From: Ailurus styani
Lineage: Eukaryota > Chordata > Mammalia > Carnivora > Ailuridae
Assembly: GCA_002007465.1 (NCBI GenBank)
Contig: LNAC01000038.1
Span: 5,513,286 to 5,577,285 of the forward strand
Reading direction: 5' to 3'
Length of the DNA stretch: 64,000 nt
Of this stretch, positions 1 to 11,900 are shown in pieces. The notes beneath the pieces were generated by a model. The model made no database searches and was not told the DNA's origin. It saw only the letters and a program-made list of their open reading frames with translations. The translations under genes and the position numbers were made by a program. Positions within the stretch are counted from its first letter, which is position 1. Each line of letters opens with the position of its first letter.

Positions 1-364
1 AATATTTGCTTTTATTTCTTTCTTACTACAAAAAAGCTCATTACTTCCATTAAAGATACTAAGATAAGTATTTCTCAACCAAATCTTAAAAGATTCTCAC
101 TTACTTGAACTAACATATATTTAACATTTTGCTTTTGCATCTTTTTTTAAACTTCAGCAAGTACTTGCTGAGTCTCTCTCCATATGAGACACTGTACTAA
201 CTTTCTCCTACTCTGATAATTTATTGTTATATTCATGAAAGATGTTTGATCAACGTTATGGCTACTATGCTTTTTTGCTCCTTATGATGTATATGGGTCA
301 GTCAGTGTCATGATACCCACTGAATGTTATATGGGAAATACAATTGTTCCAGTAACTGTGTTGC
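1..364. other. AT-rich intergenic DNA
   Basis: No ORF of note, no recognised repeat and no RNA gene can be seen. The sequence is AT-rich with short homopolymer runs. Confidence 0.5.
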
Positions 365-920
365 ATAACTTATTACTCTAAAACTCAGACATAAAATAAC
401 CATGCATCATTGTATGGGTTAAATAGGCCAGGAATTAAGGTAGGACACAGCAAGATAGTTTGTTTCAAGTCCCCAAGGGCTAAGGTTTCACCTTGAGGCC
501 TTGAAAGTTGGAATAATTTGAAGGCTCACTAGTTTACTGGCTGACAGCTGGTACTGGCTGTTTGCTAAGACCTCAGTTGAGACTGTCACTGGGATACTAC
601 ATGTGGCCTCTCCAGGCGACTAGAACTCCTTGACTACATGGTACCTAGGTTCCACTGTTGATCATCTAGAGAAAGGGCCAGGTGGATTACTTTTAATGAC
701 CTAGACCCAACTGTCAAATAGTATCACTTCTGCCACACATATTGTACCTACAAGTCACAATCCATCTCCCCTGAGATTCAAAGAGAAGTAAAATAGACTC
801 CAACACCTGATAGGGAAGAGAAGTGGCAATGTTTGGAAAGGTATATGGGAATGGAATTTTGCTGTGGTAATTTGCAAAATCCCCTTCAATATTGAAACAT
901 TAAATGTGGTAATCTCAGGG
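365..920 (-). mobile_element. Possible ancient LTR-type or DNA repeat relic
   Basis: The stretch is less AT-rich than its surroundings. It carries phrases common in an old mammalian interspersed repeat: a GGCTGACAGCTGG-like piece near 540, GTATCACTTCTGCC near 720, CAAGTCACA near 751 and AATAGACTCCAACACCT near 792, in the order expected for an antisense copy. I cannot name the family. Unique sequence is the alternative. Confidence 0.35.
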
Positions 921-1261
921 ATGTCTGTCTAAGGGCATTGATTTATATTTTAATTGCTTATAATTATTTTTGCATTTCATATTTTAAATAATAACCATAC
1001 ACTTATCTAAATAAAAAAGCAATATGCATGTACATAGTAGGAAAATCATCAGCATTACAGATGTCTCATCCAGATTATAGGAAATACTGTATTATGTTTT
1101 ATCACTGTAGTTGTCCTTATAGTTTATACAGGCAGTGGGGCATTGTAGCTAAATATTTTATCTCTGAATGTTTTTTATTTATTTGACAGTAAGACAGTAT
1201 AATAACAGTAGGTTTAGAAAACAATATCACTGCTTTCAAAATATTTTTTGATAAAGTTATC

Positions 1262-1702
1262 TATATTAGTTTCCTAGACATTTGGTAGCAAATTACTAGA
1301 AAGTGAATGGCCTAAATGACACATATTTATTCTCCCATGGTTTTGGAATCCAGAAGTTGGAAACTAAAATATCGGCAGGCTCTGGAGGAAAATCGTTCCA
1401 AGCTTCCCTCTCCTAGCTCCTGGTAAATGATAACAATACTTGATGTTCCTCAGCTTATAGATTCATCATTCTGGTCTACATCTCCATGGTCATCACGTGG
1501 TCTTATCCTATGTGTGTCTTCTCTTCTCTTCTAAATTCATTTGTCAGGGGATTTAAGACCTACATGGGTAATCCCAGGATGATTTCATCTTGATATGCCT
1601 AACTTAAGTGCTTCTGCAAAGACTGCTTTTTCAAATAAATTTACAGCCATGGGTTCTGGGTAGGCATAATTTTGGTGGCACCAGCATTTAACCTATCACA
1701 AT
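1262..1702 (-). mobile_element. MLT1-like LTR (ERVL-MaLR), antisense
   Basis: It opens with TATATTAGTTTCCTAGA and closes near AACCTATCACA, which are the two ends of a reverse-complemented MLT1 LTR. Between them are the usual landmarks: TTTATTCTCCCATGGTTTTGGA, CCAGAAGTTGGAAACTAAAAT and a degraded TTCTCTTCT tract. It is a solo LTR with no internal region on either side. Heavy divergence marks it as an old insertion shared across placental mammals. Confidence 0.7.
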
Positions 1703-2014
1703 ATCAAGGGTAATATTTTACCGAAAGTATAGAAAATCTATTAGTAAAGTGCTCAATTATTCTAAAGGAAAGCATAGAAAATTATTTTAGTAACTCTATT
1801 TTCAGTAACTTTTATTTTCTTTTTCAATGTTATTAGTATGTGTGCTAGTCATCATTAATTAAAGTACTTTACTAATTCAGGGAATTTTCTTTTCTTTTTT
1901 TTTTTGATGCTCTAGTACTATTGAATTAAGGTTAACATAGTTAAACTTAAGGCTAACATTGTCATATTTTAAAAATTTATAAAAATCGCCATTTGCTTAT
2001 TCAACTAGTTGATT

Positions 2015-2266
2015 TAAAATTCAGTCCCCAGGGCGCCTGGATGGCTCAGTGGGTTAAAGCCTCTGCTTTTGGCTCAGGTCATGATCTCAGGGTCCTGGGA
2101 TCGAGGCCCGCATTGGGCTCCCTGCTCAGCGGGGAGCCTGCTTCCCCCTCTCTCTCTCTGCCTGCCTCTCTGCCTCCTTGTGATCTCTCTCCCTCTGTGA
2201 AATAAATAAATAAAATCTTTAAAAAAAAAATAAAAAGTAAAATAAAATAAAATAAAATTCAGTCCC
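2015..2266 (+). mobile_element. Can-SINE, full length, with 14-bp TSD
   Basis: A tRNA-derived carnivore SINE. The head is at 2029, a GGGATCGAGGCCC B-box-like segment near 2097, a CT-rich body at 2140-2200, then AATAAATAAATAAAATCTTT and an A-rich tail. A perfect 14-bp target-site duplication (TAAAATTCAGTCCC) lies at 2015-2028 and 2253-2266. The clean TSD and intact head suggest a young copy. The short ORF over the SINE is the usual chance frame of this family, not a gene. Confidence 0.95.
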
Positions 2267-4194
2267 TATATGGACCAGTACAGTAAGACACCTACCTGTC
2301 CATCATACCTCATTCTCCCCAGGAAAACAAAACAAAACAAAAACTAAAAAAAAAAAAAAAAGAAAGAAAGAAAGAAAGAAACAAAAAAAAATATATATCT
2401 ATACTTTCCCATTCAACTTCTCGACTTTCAACATGGCCAACAATTGTTCAATTTATACCAAAGCATAGATAATATGTAATGGAAGAATTAAGTAGATTAT
2501 AAAGACAGTGGTCTAATATAACCTATTACTCCCTATCATTCCTAACTCTTTATTAATCTGTGCTTGCTGTTGACTTTTCACTTTTCACAAATACTCTTAT
2601 GTATAGGTGGCCCAATTATCTTACCATAAAAAAAGCCTTTCTTTCCTGTGTAAGGATGAAATGTTATCTATTAAATGCATTCACTAATTTTCATAATCTT
2701 TTTCTCAAATTCCACGTCTCTACAACATTGTAATTGAATATCTTAACCCTATGATTTTGAAGGTAAAAGTAAATTAAAACATGGTCAACATACAAGTCTT
2801 AAGAAATCTTTATTTCTAAGAAAATGTCACCTTCTTATTTAATACATATTAAATAGAGACTATGGCTTTCACGTATCCTTTTTAGGTGCTTATGATTTAA
2901 AACATCCCTTAAATTTGTAGATCATAAAACAAAACATGATTTCTGTGTAGTTGTTTTTGTTTGATAGCTCACTGAAATTATTCTTCACTTCAGTATATGT
3001 GTATAGGTCACAGTAGTGACTCCTGGTTAATAAATATAAAAGAATATAGAATTTAACATTGGCAAAGCTAAATATTTTAGATCTAGCATACTCTGTAAAC
3101 TAATTTTGCATAGAAAAACAACTTTCAAGTATGCAGTATATAGGGCCAGTTAAGTCTAATTTCATAGAAATGAGAATTTATAGGCAAAAAAGGACTCTGT
3201 AAATCATGAACCTAAGGCAAATAGAGATTTAAAAACTTGTTTGAGTCAGTTCTAGGGCAAAAAAGGGAATATTTTGATTTCAAGTTCTCTTTCCTTTATG
3301 TCATTACATTTGAGAAAATGTCCTCAATTTGTTCCCCAACTTAATAGGGCTTTACAGTTTGTTACAATTAAATTAATCAATAATTAATTTTAATTTAGGC
3401 TTTATTTAGTTTTTACTGACAAGGAAAATTTGATAGAGATTTTTTTCCCAGATTGAATTATCTCAAAACCTAATAGTAATTTAATCTAAGTAAGTTAGCA
3501 ATGGGATGCTTATTTTGGGGAAGAGGGAGAAGTGTACTAGAATCAAGTGTAAGAGTTTCTACCAAGTCACAAATATAAATGTCAAATTACTATGTTCATA
3601 TTATGTATGAATACACCTGAAACAAATATAATATTGCATGACAAAATGATACTTCAGTTAAAAGTACATTGGTTAATTATAAATAAATATGTAAATATAT
3701 AAAAACATACAACCACAACTTGATTCTCAGTAGTGATTGGTTTACAGTGTGCATTAAACATCTTAAAGTTTAAAATTTTTAAGCTCTCTTTAAATTGAGG
3801 AACTTTTAAGTTATTAAAAGTAATGGAATTAAAAATAATGGAATAACAATGTTACAGTGTTTATTATCATTATCACCTTATTAGTTGAATTTCAAAGCTG
3901 TGCTTTTAATTCTACTCCTATGTTATTTATAATTGCCTGAAACTATCAGTTAAACCAAAAATTAGCTTTCTTTTAGCCTAACGGCACAATGTTTCTCCGC
4001 TTATTTTATGGGAATGTAAAAGAAAGATGAAGTTAGTTATTTTCTTATGTCTTGGAAACTGCTTTACATTTTTTAACAAAGAAGTTTCAGCCAAAAATAA
4101 AATAACTACTGATTAACTAAATTAAGAAATGCATTGTGGGGAATCAGTTTACTTATACTGGCTATTTGTAAAGTTGGGAAAATAATCTTTTAAC
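2267..4194. other. AT-rich intergenic DNA with A-rich low-complexity tract
   Basis: No gene or RNA is visible. At 2321-2392 there is an A-rich low-complexity block with AAAC and AAAG repeats, just downstream of the SINE. The rest is AT-rich with no recognised repeat. Confidence 0.5.
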
Positions 4195-4251
4195 TGGAGT
4201 ATCCAATTTTGTTGTTTTTTTTAATTTTTTTTATGGAGTATCCAATTTTGT
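4195..4251 (-). mobile_element. Poly(T)-only retroinsertion with 18-bp TSD
   Basis: A perfect 18-bp direct repeat (TGGAGTATCCAATTTTGT) at 4195-4212 and 4234-4251 flanks only 21 bases, nearly all T, at 4213-4233. This is what an L1-mediated insertion looks like when reverse transcription stops inside the poly(A) tail, in antisense orientation. A local duplication followed by T-tract growth is the alternative. Confidence 0.6.
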
Positions 4252-4852
4252 GAATCCAAAGCACAGGTACGTATCATAATCTATCTTAAAATTTGAAAAA
4301 AAAAAGTACTTTCGTTAGGTTCATAGAGTTATAGGGTGATAACTGCTATTTTAATAAATAATTCATAACCTAATTAATGTGTGGTATGAATGCATGTAGC
4401 CTTCAGTGAAATTTTTTCATTGATATTAACGAAAAATATCTTCCATAAATAAAAGTACTCTAAATAGAAATCTTACAATTTATGTAATTTCATAATAATA
4501 ATGAGTAAAACTTTGCCCATTTCTTATATTTAAATAAGAAACTGCAAAATCAATGCTGGATAACTACCAATTAATATTTTAGCTTTATTATAGATATGAA
4601 TTAATTTAAAAGAAAAATAAAGGGACCCAAAATTAGAAAAAAAAAGAATAGTAAATAAAGACTTTTGGAAAACTTACAATTTCCATTTACTGAAGTATTT
4701 GGTAAAATAACTTTGACATTTGAGATATCCATAGCCTATAATCACTAAAAATTCTGAGCATTTATATAATCATTACTTCTTTTATGGGATTTTCTCATGA
4801 ATTTTCTACACATCATAAGGTGTTATAAAAGTGACATTAAAAATACATCATT
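4252..4852. other. AT-rich intergenic DNA
   Basis: Nothing recognisable: no ORF, no repeat family and no RNA-like fold. It is strongly AT-rich. Confidence 0.5.
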
Positions 4853-5092
4853 AGGGATGTTTGGATGGCTCAGTCTGTTGAAGATTTGCCTTTCGCTGGG
4901 GTCATGATCCCAGGGTGCTGGTGCTGGGATTGAGTCCCACACTGTTTCCCTGCTCTGCGGGGAGTCTGCTGCCTCTTCTGCCCCATCCCCCTGCTTGTGC
5001 TCACTCTCTGTTTCTCTCTCTGTTTCTCTCTCCGTTTCTCTCTCTCTCTCTCTGACAAATAAAGAACATTTTTAAATATATATATATTATCA
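4853..5092 (+). mobile_element. Can-SINE, older copy
   Basis: Degraded head (TTTGGATGGCTCAGTC), GGTCATGATCCCAGGG core, a small repeat of GGTGCTG at 4915-4925, a long (TCTC)n tract near 5013-5053 and a GACAAATAAAG tail ending in (TA)n. The second SINE begins immediately downstream, so the two are head-to-tail. No clean TSD was found. Confidence 0.85.
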
Positions 5093-5236
5093 GGGGCGTC
5101 TGGGTGGCTCAGTAGACTAAGCATTCGACTCTTGATTTCGGCTCAGGTCATGATCTCAGGATTGTGAGGTAGAGCCCTCTGGTCTGGCTCTGCACTGGGT
5201 GTGGAGACTGCTTAAAATTAAGATTAAACTGGAGTT
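5093..5236 (+). mobile_element. Can-SINE, 3'-truncated
   Basis: The head GGGGCGTCTGGGTGGCTCAG is followed by a TTCGACTCTTGATTTCGGCTCAGG variant and a core. It reads into CTGCTTAAAATTAAGATT and lacks the CT-rich body and tail. This older CTCTTGATTTCGGCTC subtype differs from the ...GCCTCTGCCTTCGG... copies elsewhere in the window. Confidence 0.85.
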
Positions 5237-5270
5237 TGTATTGATCCACATTATTTGCTACATGTATGTA

Positions 5271-5304
<34 letters not shown>

Positions 5305-6250
5305 GTCATAAAATATATTTTATTTCTTTTCTTTGTGTTGTTCAAAACAAAAGGGTATCTGCACATGCTGACATAATGTGGTTACTGTGTCACACAGGGC
5401 TGAAGTCAATCACCAAGTAAAAAGAGCTTGTTTTTGTTTTGTTTTGTTTTGTTGTTTTATGTCCTATTTTGATTTGTATTCCTATTCCTTTTCTGCAGGG
5501 AGGAGAAGATGGAAGGAAAACGTAGGTTTACAAATTTTTCTCCTCCTTCTGGAAACCAAATGAAAAAAGGAAAAGCATTTTCCTTCATCATTCCCCAATA
5601 TTTTTTTTTTCTCAATTACTAAGCTTATAGTCTATAGGATGTGCCATCTTATCTTCACCAGGTATTGCTGCTCCCAAATCACGAGGGTATCTCTAAATGT
5701 TAACCACTGCTCTTTTGTGCATATTCCACAGGCTGCAAATGAGCAGTATAGGTTTGTGCTTCAGAAAGCTCAAAATGTTTCATAAAATGCATCCATGGAA
5801 TTAACAAAAACTCTCCCTACCCTATCATGGCTTCCAATATTTTTTTCAATTTTTCATCTTCCTTTTTTCATAAGAAGACAAGTATTTTCCAAACAAGCAG
5901 GCCAATACCAAGGTATATTGTAGTAGATTTGCAAAATATAGTGATTAATGAAAAAATCCTAAAAGCAGCAAGACAAAAGAAATCCCTAACTTACAAGGGA
6001 AGAATACCTATGTTTTGAAAACTATTTGTAGTTTGTTTTCTCTTCCCTTATAAAATACACATCTACTATTTAATTCTCCTATTATTTAATTTGCTAGTAC
6101 TGGCAATAGTATTGAATAGAAGCAGTGAGAGCTAAAATCCTAGATCACCTATTCCTGATGATAGAGGAAATCATTCAGCTTTTCAATATTAATAAGTGAG
6201 TTATAAGTTTTCCATAAATAATCTTTATTAGGTTAAATTTTTTAATCTAC
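5237..6250. other. AT-rich intergenic DNA with (TA)n microsatellite
   Basis: A (TG)/(TA) dinucleotide tract spans about 5271-5304, and a (TTTTG)n-like tract lies at 5430-5455. Short ORFs here use the repeat tracts and have no coding signature. No gene seen. Confidence 0.5.
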
Positions 6251-6261
6251 AAGTTTCTGAT

Positions 6262-6310
<49 letters not shown>

Positions 6311-6516
6311 TTTTATTTATTTATTTGACACAGAGAGAAAGATTACAAGTAGGCAGAGAGGCAAGCAGAGAGAGATGAGAGAGGAGGAAGCAGGCTCCCT
6401 GCTGAGCAGAGAGCCCGATGTGGGCCTCGATCCCAGGACCCTGGGATCATGACCTGAGCCGAAGGCAGAGGCTTTAACCCACTGAGCCACCCAGGCGCCC
6501 AAGTTTCTGATGTTTT
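6251..6516 (-). mobile_element. Can-SINE, antisense, full length, 16-bp TSD and 43-base poly(T)
   Basis: A reverse-complemented SINE at 6267-6500 with an unbroken T run of 43 bases at 6263-6305. A perfect 16-bp TSD (AAGTTTCTGATGTTTT) lies at 6251-6266 and 6501-6516. The long pure tail and perfect TSD indicate a recent insertion. Confidence 0.95.
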
Positions 6517-7394
6517 AATAATGAATGGGTATTGAATTTTATCATATATCTTCAACAACTATTTAGATGATTACATAATTTTTATTCCTTTTTATTCTTG
6601 TTTCTTATGGCTAATTACATTAATTGATTTTGGATTGTTGAATTGATCTTGCATTGTTACAATAAAGCCCACTTGGCCATGATGTATTATCTTTTTGATA
6701 TCCTGAAGGATTTGATTTATTAAAATTTAAAAGAAGGCTTATGTCTAGGTTTGGGGGTTGTTTTGTTTTGTTTTTTATAATTTTTTTTCAAGTTTTGTAA
6801 TCAGAGGTATGTCAGCTTTATGAAATGAGTTAGAAGTATATTGCCTTCATATATTTTCTGAAAGACTTTATAAAAATTGATTTTTTTTCTTAAAATTTTT
6901 ATTAGATTTAATAATAACGTGAAATAATGTGAGCTGGAATTTGAAATGAGGTTTTTGGTTATAGATTTAATTTCTTTAATATGTAAAAGGCTCTTTAGTT
7001 AAACCAAAAATACATTGTTTTACAGTCATTATTGGATAACTGTCATTTACCAGGTATTTGTCCTGTTCATTTATGTTATTAAACTTGCTGAAATAAGGGG
7101 TTATTTCTTATTAATGTTAGTTTATGTAATGATATTCCCTCTTTCACTCTCCATGTTGATAATATGTTTTTCTTCTTTTCATTAATCTTCTATGTATTCA
7201 TCATTAAAGAACATGTTTTCAAAGAACCAGTTGTTGAATTTGATAATTTTCTCTATTATACATGTTTTCTATTTTATTTGCTTACTTCTGCTCTGATGCT
7301 TAGTGTATTTGTTTTCTTTGACTTATACTGTTTTTTGTTTAGTTGGATTGGTTTGGTTTATATCACTAGTTTCTCTTTTTTTTTCTCTTTCATT

Positions 7395-7655
7395 ATTATA
7401 GAATAGTTTCAGATTTGCAGAAACATTGCAAAGACAGTATGAAAAGAGTCTGGAAACACTTCACTCAGTTTTCCTTAATGTTAACTTCTTATAAAGTAAT
7501 TGTATATTTGTCCAAAATAAGAAATTAAATAGGAAAATTACTATTAGCTGAATTCCACACACTATATAATATTCACCTGTTTTTCCACCCTTGTCTTTTT
7601 GGCAGTTTAGTATTCAAACCAGGTCACCACATTCCATTTAGGATTTCCAACCTCT
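7395..7655 (-). mobile_element. Repeat fragment nested in the ancient L1
   Basis: The sequence from CAGATTTGCAGAAACATTGC to about CCACATTCCATTTAGGA does not continue the L1 ORF2 order and resembles a common old interspersed repeat I cannot name with confidence. L1 order resumes after about 7660. No clean TSD. Confidence 0.4.
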
Positions 7656-8169
7656 CAAGGTGAAATGTAAATGTAAATAATGATTCCAAATCTTTCCTGT
7701 TTTTAATATAGATAATTAATGGTATAATTTTCCCTCTAGGAATTTTCTAGTTCTAGTTCACAAATTTAGATATGTTGTAATTTAATTATTCAGTTGAAAG
7801 ATTTTATAATTTCCTTTCTTATTTTTCTAGGAGCCATCAGTTATTTAGAAATATGATGTTCAAGATCCAAGGATGTTGGTGTTTTTAAATATCTTATTGC
7901 TATTTATTGGTATTTTAATGTTGTTGTATCAAAGAACATATCCTGTATAAGATTTCAAACTTTGTGATCTATAGCTCAGAATATTTTCTATCTTTGTGAA
8001 TATCTCATGTACACTTGAAAAAAATGTGGTTTGGGTGAGTTTGTTTGTAAATATTAACTAGATCAAGTTACTTGACAGTATTCCTTCAATCTCCTATATC
8101 TCTACTGAAATATATTTTTTTGCCTAATTGGTTTTATCAGTTACACAGAGAATAAAGAATCTGCCTCCA

Positions 8170-8208
8170 ATAATATTTACCTATCTGTCTATCCATCTAT
8201 CTATCCAT
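8170..8208. repeat. (CTAT)/(CCAT) tetranucleotide tract
   Basis: A short imperfect run of TATC/CATC tetranucleotides inside the ancient L1 relic. Confidence 0.6.
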
Positions 8209-9280
8209 GCACCTTTTTATTTTGTCAGTTTTTGGTTCATTTTGATACATCTTCAAAATACATAGAGCAAAACCTGACAAAATAATTTGCATTTTATGAG
8301 TTCCACATGACCTGATCTTTTTAGAATTATGAAACATCCAATTTTATGTCCACAAAAACTTTTTAAAAATCCATTTTTGATAACAACACCAGGTATTTTA
8401 TGCTTATTTTCCATGGTATGTAATGTTCACATTTTCACTTCCACTTATTTCTATCTTTATATTTAAAATATGTTTCTTGGAAACAGTATATAGTTGAATT
8501 GTCCTTTTTTATCCAAACCAATTGTATGGTTTTCTTTTATAATATAGATACTGAAATTATATTGTCTCAGGTTATCCTTATAATTGAATAGTTATATCTA
8601 TTATATTACATAGTAGTTACTTATTTTTAGAGCAAAAGTAACTCTTTCTGTCAACCATAAAATGTAGGCATTTTAGAACTTAGAAGTGTTTTGTAAATAA
8701 AAGTTATCAAGATGGCATGTTGCTTTCTTTTTCTATTTAATTCATAAGTTTAGCTTTTTTATTATGGGTTTTAATTCATTTGAAGCATACATTTTATTTG
8801 TTGTGAGATTTTCTTCAACTTTAATTGTTGTTTATTTTTTGGGTAAATTTTTACTAATCTCATCTATTAAGAAATCAGCTGGAGTTCCCTTCCTTATTGT
8901 TGGTGCCACCTCTAACATGTATCAACTTCTTATATACAAAAGGAAAAAAAATTCTGAACTCCTCACTCAGCTTTATGTGTTGATCGGTTTGTTTCAATGC
9001 AAATATCATGATGTTTTTATTTGTATGTTACTGTAGCATGTTTTATTGTGTGTCTCTTTTAAAAATTTATTTAATAATTAAGGGACTTTCATGTGTTTGT
9101 TTTATCACTAATTTGTGAGACTCATGAAATATTCTATTAGAACATGTATTGCTACTCATAGGGAAGAAACTTGTGAAATACAAGATAATGTCATACAAAA
9201 TTCAAAATAATTTAATTATCTAGGTAATTTATACATTTGTTTCTCAGAAAGGTCATACAGAAAAATTGCTCTATGCAAGG

Positions 9281-9530
9281 GTAATGATGTTTATTTCACG
9301 TTTTTTAAAAAAAATTATTTATTTATTTGACACAGAGAGAGAGTACAAGCCGGGGGAGTAGCAGACAGAGGAAGAGGGAGTGGCAGGCAGAGGGAGAGGG
9401 AGAAGCAGTCTCCCCGCTGAGCAGAGAGTCCAACGTGGGGCTCCATCCCAGGACCCTGAGATCATGACCTGACCCAAAGGCAGATGCTTAACCGACTGAG
9501 CCACCCAGGTGCCCCAAAAGTAATGATGTT
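9281..9530 (-). mobile_element. Can-SINE, antisense, 11-bp TSD
   Basis: A reverse-complemented SINE (TTATTTATTTATTTGACACAG at about 9317, CCACCCAGGTGCCCC at 9501-9515). The duplication GTAATGATGTT lies at 9281-9291 and 9520-9530. It shows more substitutions than the 6.3 kb copy. Confidence 0.9.
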
Positions 9531-11318
9531 CAAATCAAACTTTGGTGGGTTTATTTAATTCTCCCCCTTATTCAAGAAACTCACCAAATCCAAATGGGAA
9601 AGAAAATACCACTATATGCCAGAATAAACAAATAAAAATTTAGAAGCTAACTTGAATAATTAGTTTTTACTTCAGTCCTACCAGCTGTCTGGAAATTGAT
9701 ATCTTCAGCCACCTGCCTCATTATAATCACAACTATTCAAAATTTCTACGAATATGTCATGCAAAAAATTCTTTATAAAACTATTTGTTTAGATTATTTC
9801 TGAAGTATCTCAAAGTATTTTCTATTTAGTAGTCTTGTTTGATAATACACAGCAATTAAAATAAAAATATGTGGAATATATCATTAATCCACCATTAATA
9901 TTTGAAAATACTGTACTATGCTTTATTATCTGACAAGGAGTATTCATTAGGCATGTGAAGTATTTATTGGAAAGATATTATAGAAAGCACAATGTATAAA
10001 ATTAAATGACACAATAGATGGTATATTTATTTCTATGATTCTTTCTTGGTGATCCTATTTTTTTTTGTAACCCTATATTTTTTAATTCAAATTAAGTAGA
10101 GAGAGAGATACCACATTTCGGAAAAATCAATTTGCTGATGTTTTAATTTCAAATAATATAAATCCAAACTCTTTGAATAAATATTATTTTTAGTCCTGAA
10201 ATAGTGATGCTATAATGTATATTTATATTTTATATTATATAAAATCCAAAAAATAGATTATTTGAAAATAAGCCTAAATTTGTGGGACGATATAGAGCAA
10301 TCTTAATCCTATTGAAATGAAAGTAATTCCGTTATTTCACAAAGAGTGGCTAAAAAAAATTTGGATGACTAAAATCCATGTGCAATATGCAAGAGACTAT
10401 ATATTAAAATATACATGAGCAAAATGCAAATAATTATATATTATTCTACATATAATTATATATCTAAACTATGTATTACAAGTTATATATATGTGTATGT
10501 ATAACTATGTATAGTACATATACATAATTATATATATACACGTATTCAACCAACTATCCAAAATAAATTTTAAGTCTCTTTGTGAATGTTCAGATCAAAT
10601 TCTGAATCCAAATTCTATTACAAAAACTACTGACCCAATGTTAATATGTATTGATTTACCTAATTTATACTTAGTATAATTTATTAGTCACCACAAAAAT
10701 TGATTTGAAGGTTATGCTCATATGTCAGTAGTGTGTGTGTGTGGGGGGAGGTATTATTTTATCCTGTTCGTAGACATTGGAATAAGCACTTATATTTGCA
10801 TACCTGCCCTATAATTTCCCCTGTGTATGAATCTGGGCAAATATATATACTGTTAAAGCATCATTTTCTTCATATTTAAAATTGGGACAAAAATGGTTCT
10901 TCTGAAAATTAAAATGTCATCACTGATGGCAAGCACTTAGGAAAATGATTCAAGCACAGTTAGCACAATTTTTTAAAGTCCCATATTATATTAATTTTTT
11001 TAAATTTTGTCAGTTTTTTTATCTTTGTTTTTCCATTTTCTTTATTATTAGTACAAGTATTTTTCTATCTTTTGGCTTTGAGTTTTCATGAAATGCCAAT
11101 TAAATTACCACATGTTTAGTTTATAATACTGAGCTTTGGAGACTGGTCAATATTAACTGACAAACCATACTCTAGGACTTCCTTCTAGATAGTGATTGTG
11201 TACACACCATATGTTCACTTACATATCACAGATGGCAATGATCCTGGTGATGGATGTGACTGCTTAATTTAAAATTATTACTTCATTATATATTAAATTG
11301 TATCCACATTTCTTATTC
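9531..11318. other. AT-rich intergenic DNA with alternating TA/TG tracts
   Basis: No gene is visible. An ATATAT/ACATAT-rich, partly self-complementary segment lies at about 10425-10545, and a short (GT)n then G run at 10732-10748. No repeat family was recognised. Confidence 0.5.
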
Positions 11319-11530
11319 AAGAAATACAACGGGGCACCTGGGTGGCTCAGTTGGTTGGGTGTCTGTCTTTGGCTGTGTTCATGATCTCAGAGTCCTGGAA
11401 TCAAGCCCCTCATTGGGGAGTCTGCTTCCCCCCCCCACGACTCTCATGCTCTCTCGTGTGCACATACACACTCTCTCTCAAGTAAAATAAATAAATAAAA
11501 TCTAAAAAAAAAAAAAGAAAGAAATACAAC
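11319..11530 (+). mobile_element. Can-SINE with short TSD
   Basis: The head GGGGCACCTGGGTGGCTCAG starts at 11331, the tail is AATAAATAAATAAAATC plus an A run. GAAATACAAC is duplicated at 11321-11330 and 11521-11530. The body is shortened and holds a nine-base C run near 11431. Confidence 0.9.
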
Positions 11531-11717
11531 CTTGAGATATCTTCCCCGTTGTGAAAAAAAGCCTTAAGAGGAGACTAGAGGATAAAATAAAGAGGATAAA
11601 TGAAGTATATTGGGGGGAAAAAAACAGGGTGCCAAGAATACAGGAAAATTTGCAGCATTCTTCACTTGACCGATAGACTGAAATTAAGATCATACAAGGA
11701 AAAGACAAAAATATTCC
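11531..11717. other. Short unannotated spacer between two SINEs
   Basis: Unremarkable AT-rich sequence. The minus-strand ORF over it has no coding signature. Confidence 0.5.
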
Positions 11718-11900
11718 GGGGCAGGGTGGCTCAGGTCAGTTAAATGGTCGACCCTCAGGGCCCTGGGACTGAGCTCCCCATGGGACTCTTCATTTAGCAG
11801 GGATTTTGCTTGAGGATTTCTCTCCCTCTCCCTCTGCAGCTCCTCTCTCTCTCTTGCAAATAAATTTAAAAATCTTTAAAATAAATAAATAAATAAATAG
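11718..11900 (+). mobile_element. Can-SINE, degraded
   Basis: A shortened head (GGGGCAGGGTGGCTCAGG), core GGGCCCTGGGACTGAGC, CT-rich body and an AAATAAATAAATAAATAG tail. A few bases are missing in the head and no clean TSD was found. Confidence 0.8.

Larger units (their letters stand above)
6520..9050 (-). mobile_element. Ancient LINE-1 (L1M-type), antisense ORF2 relic
   Basis: Reading the minus strand, a degraded L1 runs from the ORF2 reverse transcriptase region (plus-strand CCCACTTGGCCATGATGTAT near 6668) through the linker (CAAAGAACCAGTTGTTGAATT near 7216) to the endonuclease region (ATCTCATGTACACTTGAAAAA near 8003 and TTTTGTCAGTTTTTGG near 8220) and beyond. All frames are broken. Divergence is far higher than in the 20.9 kb L1, so it predates the carnivore-specific elements. 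It is interrupted at about 7395-7655. Confidence 0.7.

Noticed and set aside
2029..2110. A functional tRNA gene at a SINE head
   Set aside because: The SINE heads are tRNA-derived but lack a complete cloverleaf, and all continue into the SINE body.
1993..2205. ORF over a SINE (and similar ORFs at 6317, 9319, 16684, 17188 and 55652)
   Set aside because: All translate the same Can-SINE in a fixed frame (WVAQWVKASAFGSGHD-type). They are repeat-derived, not genes.
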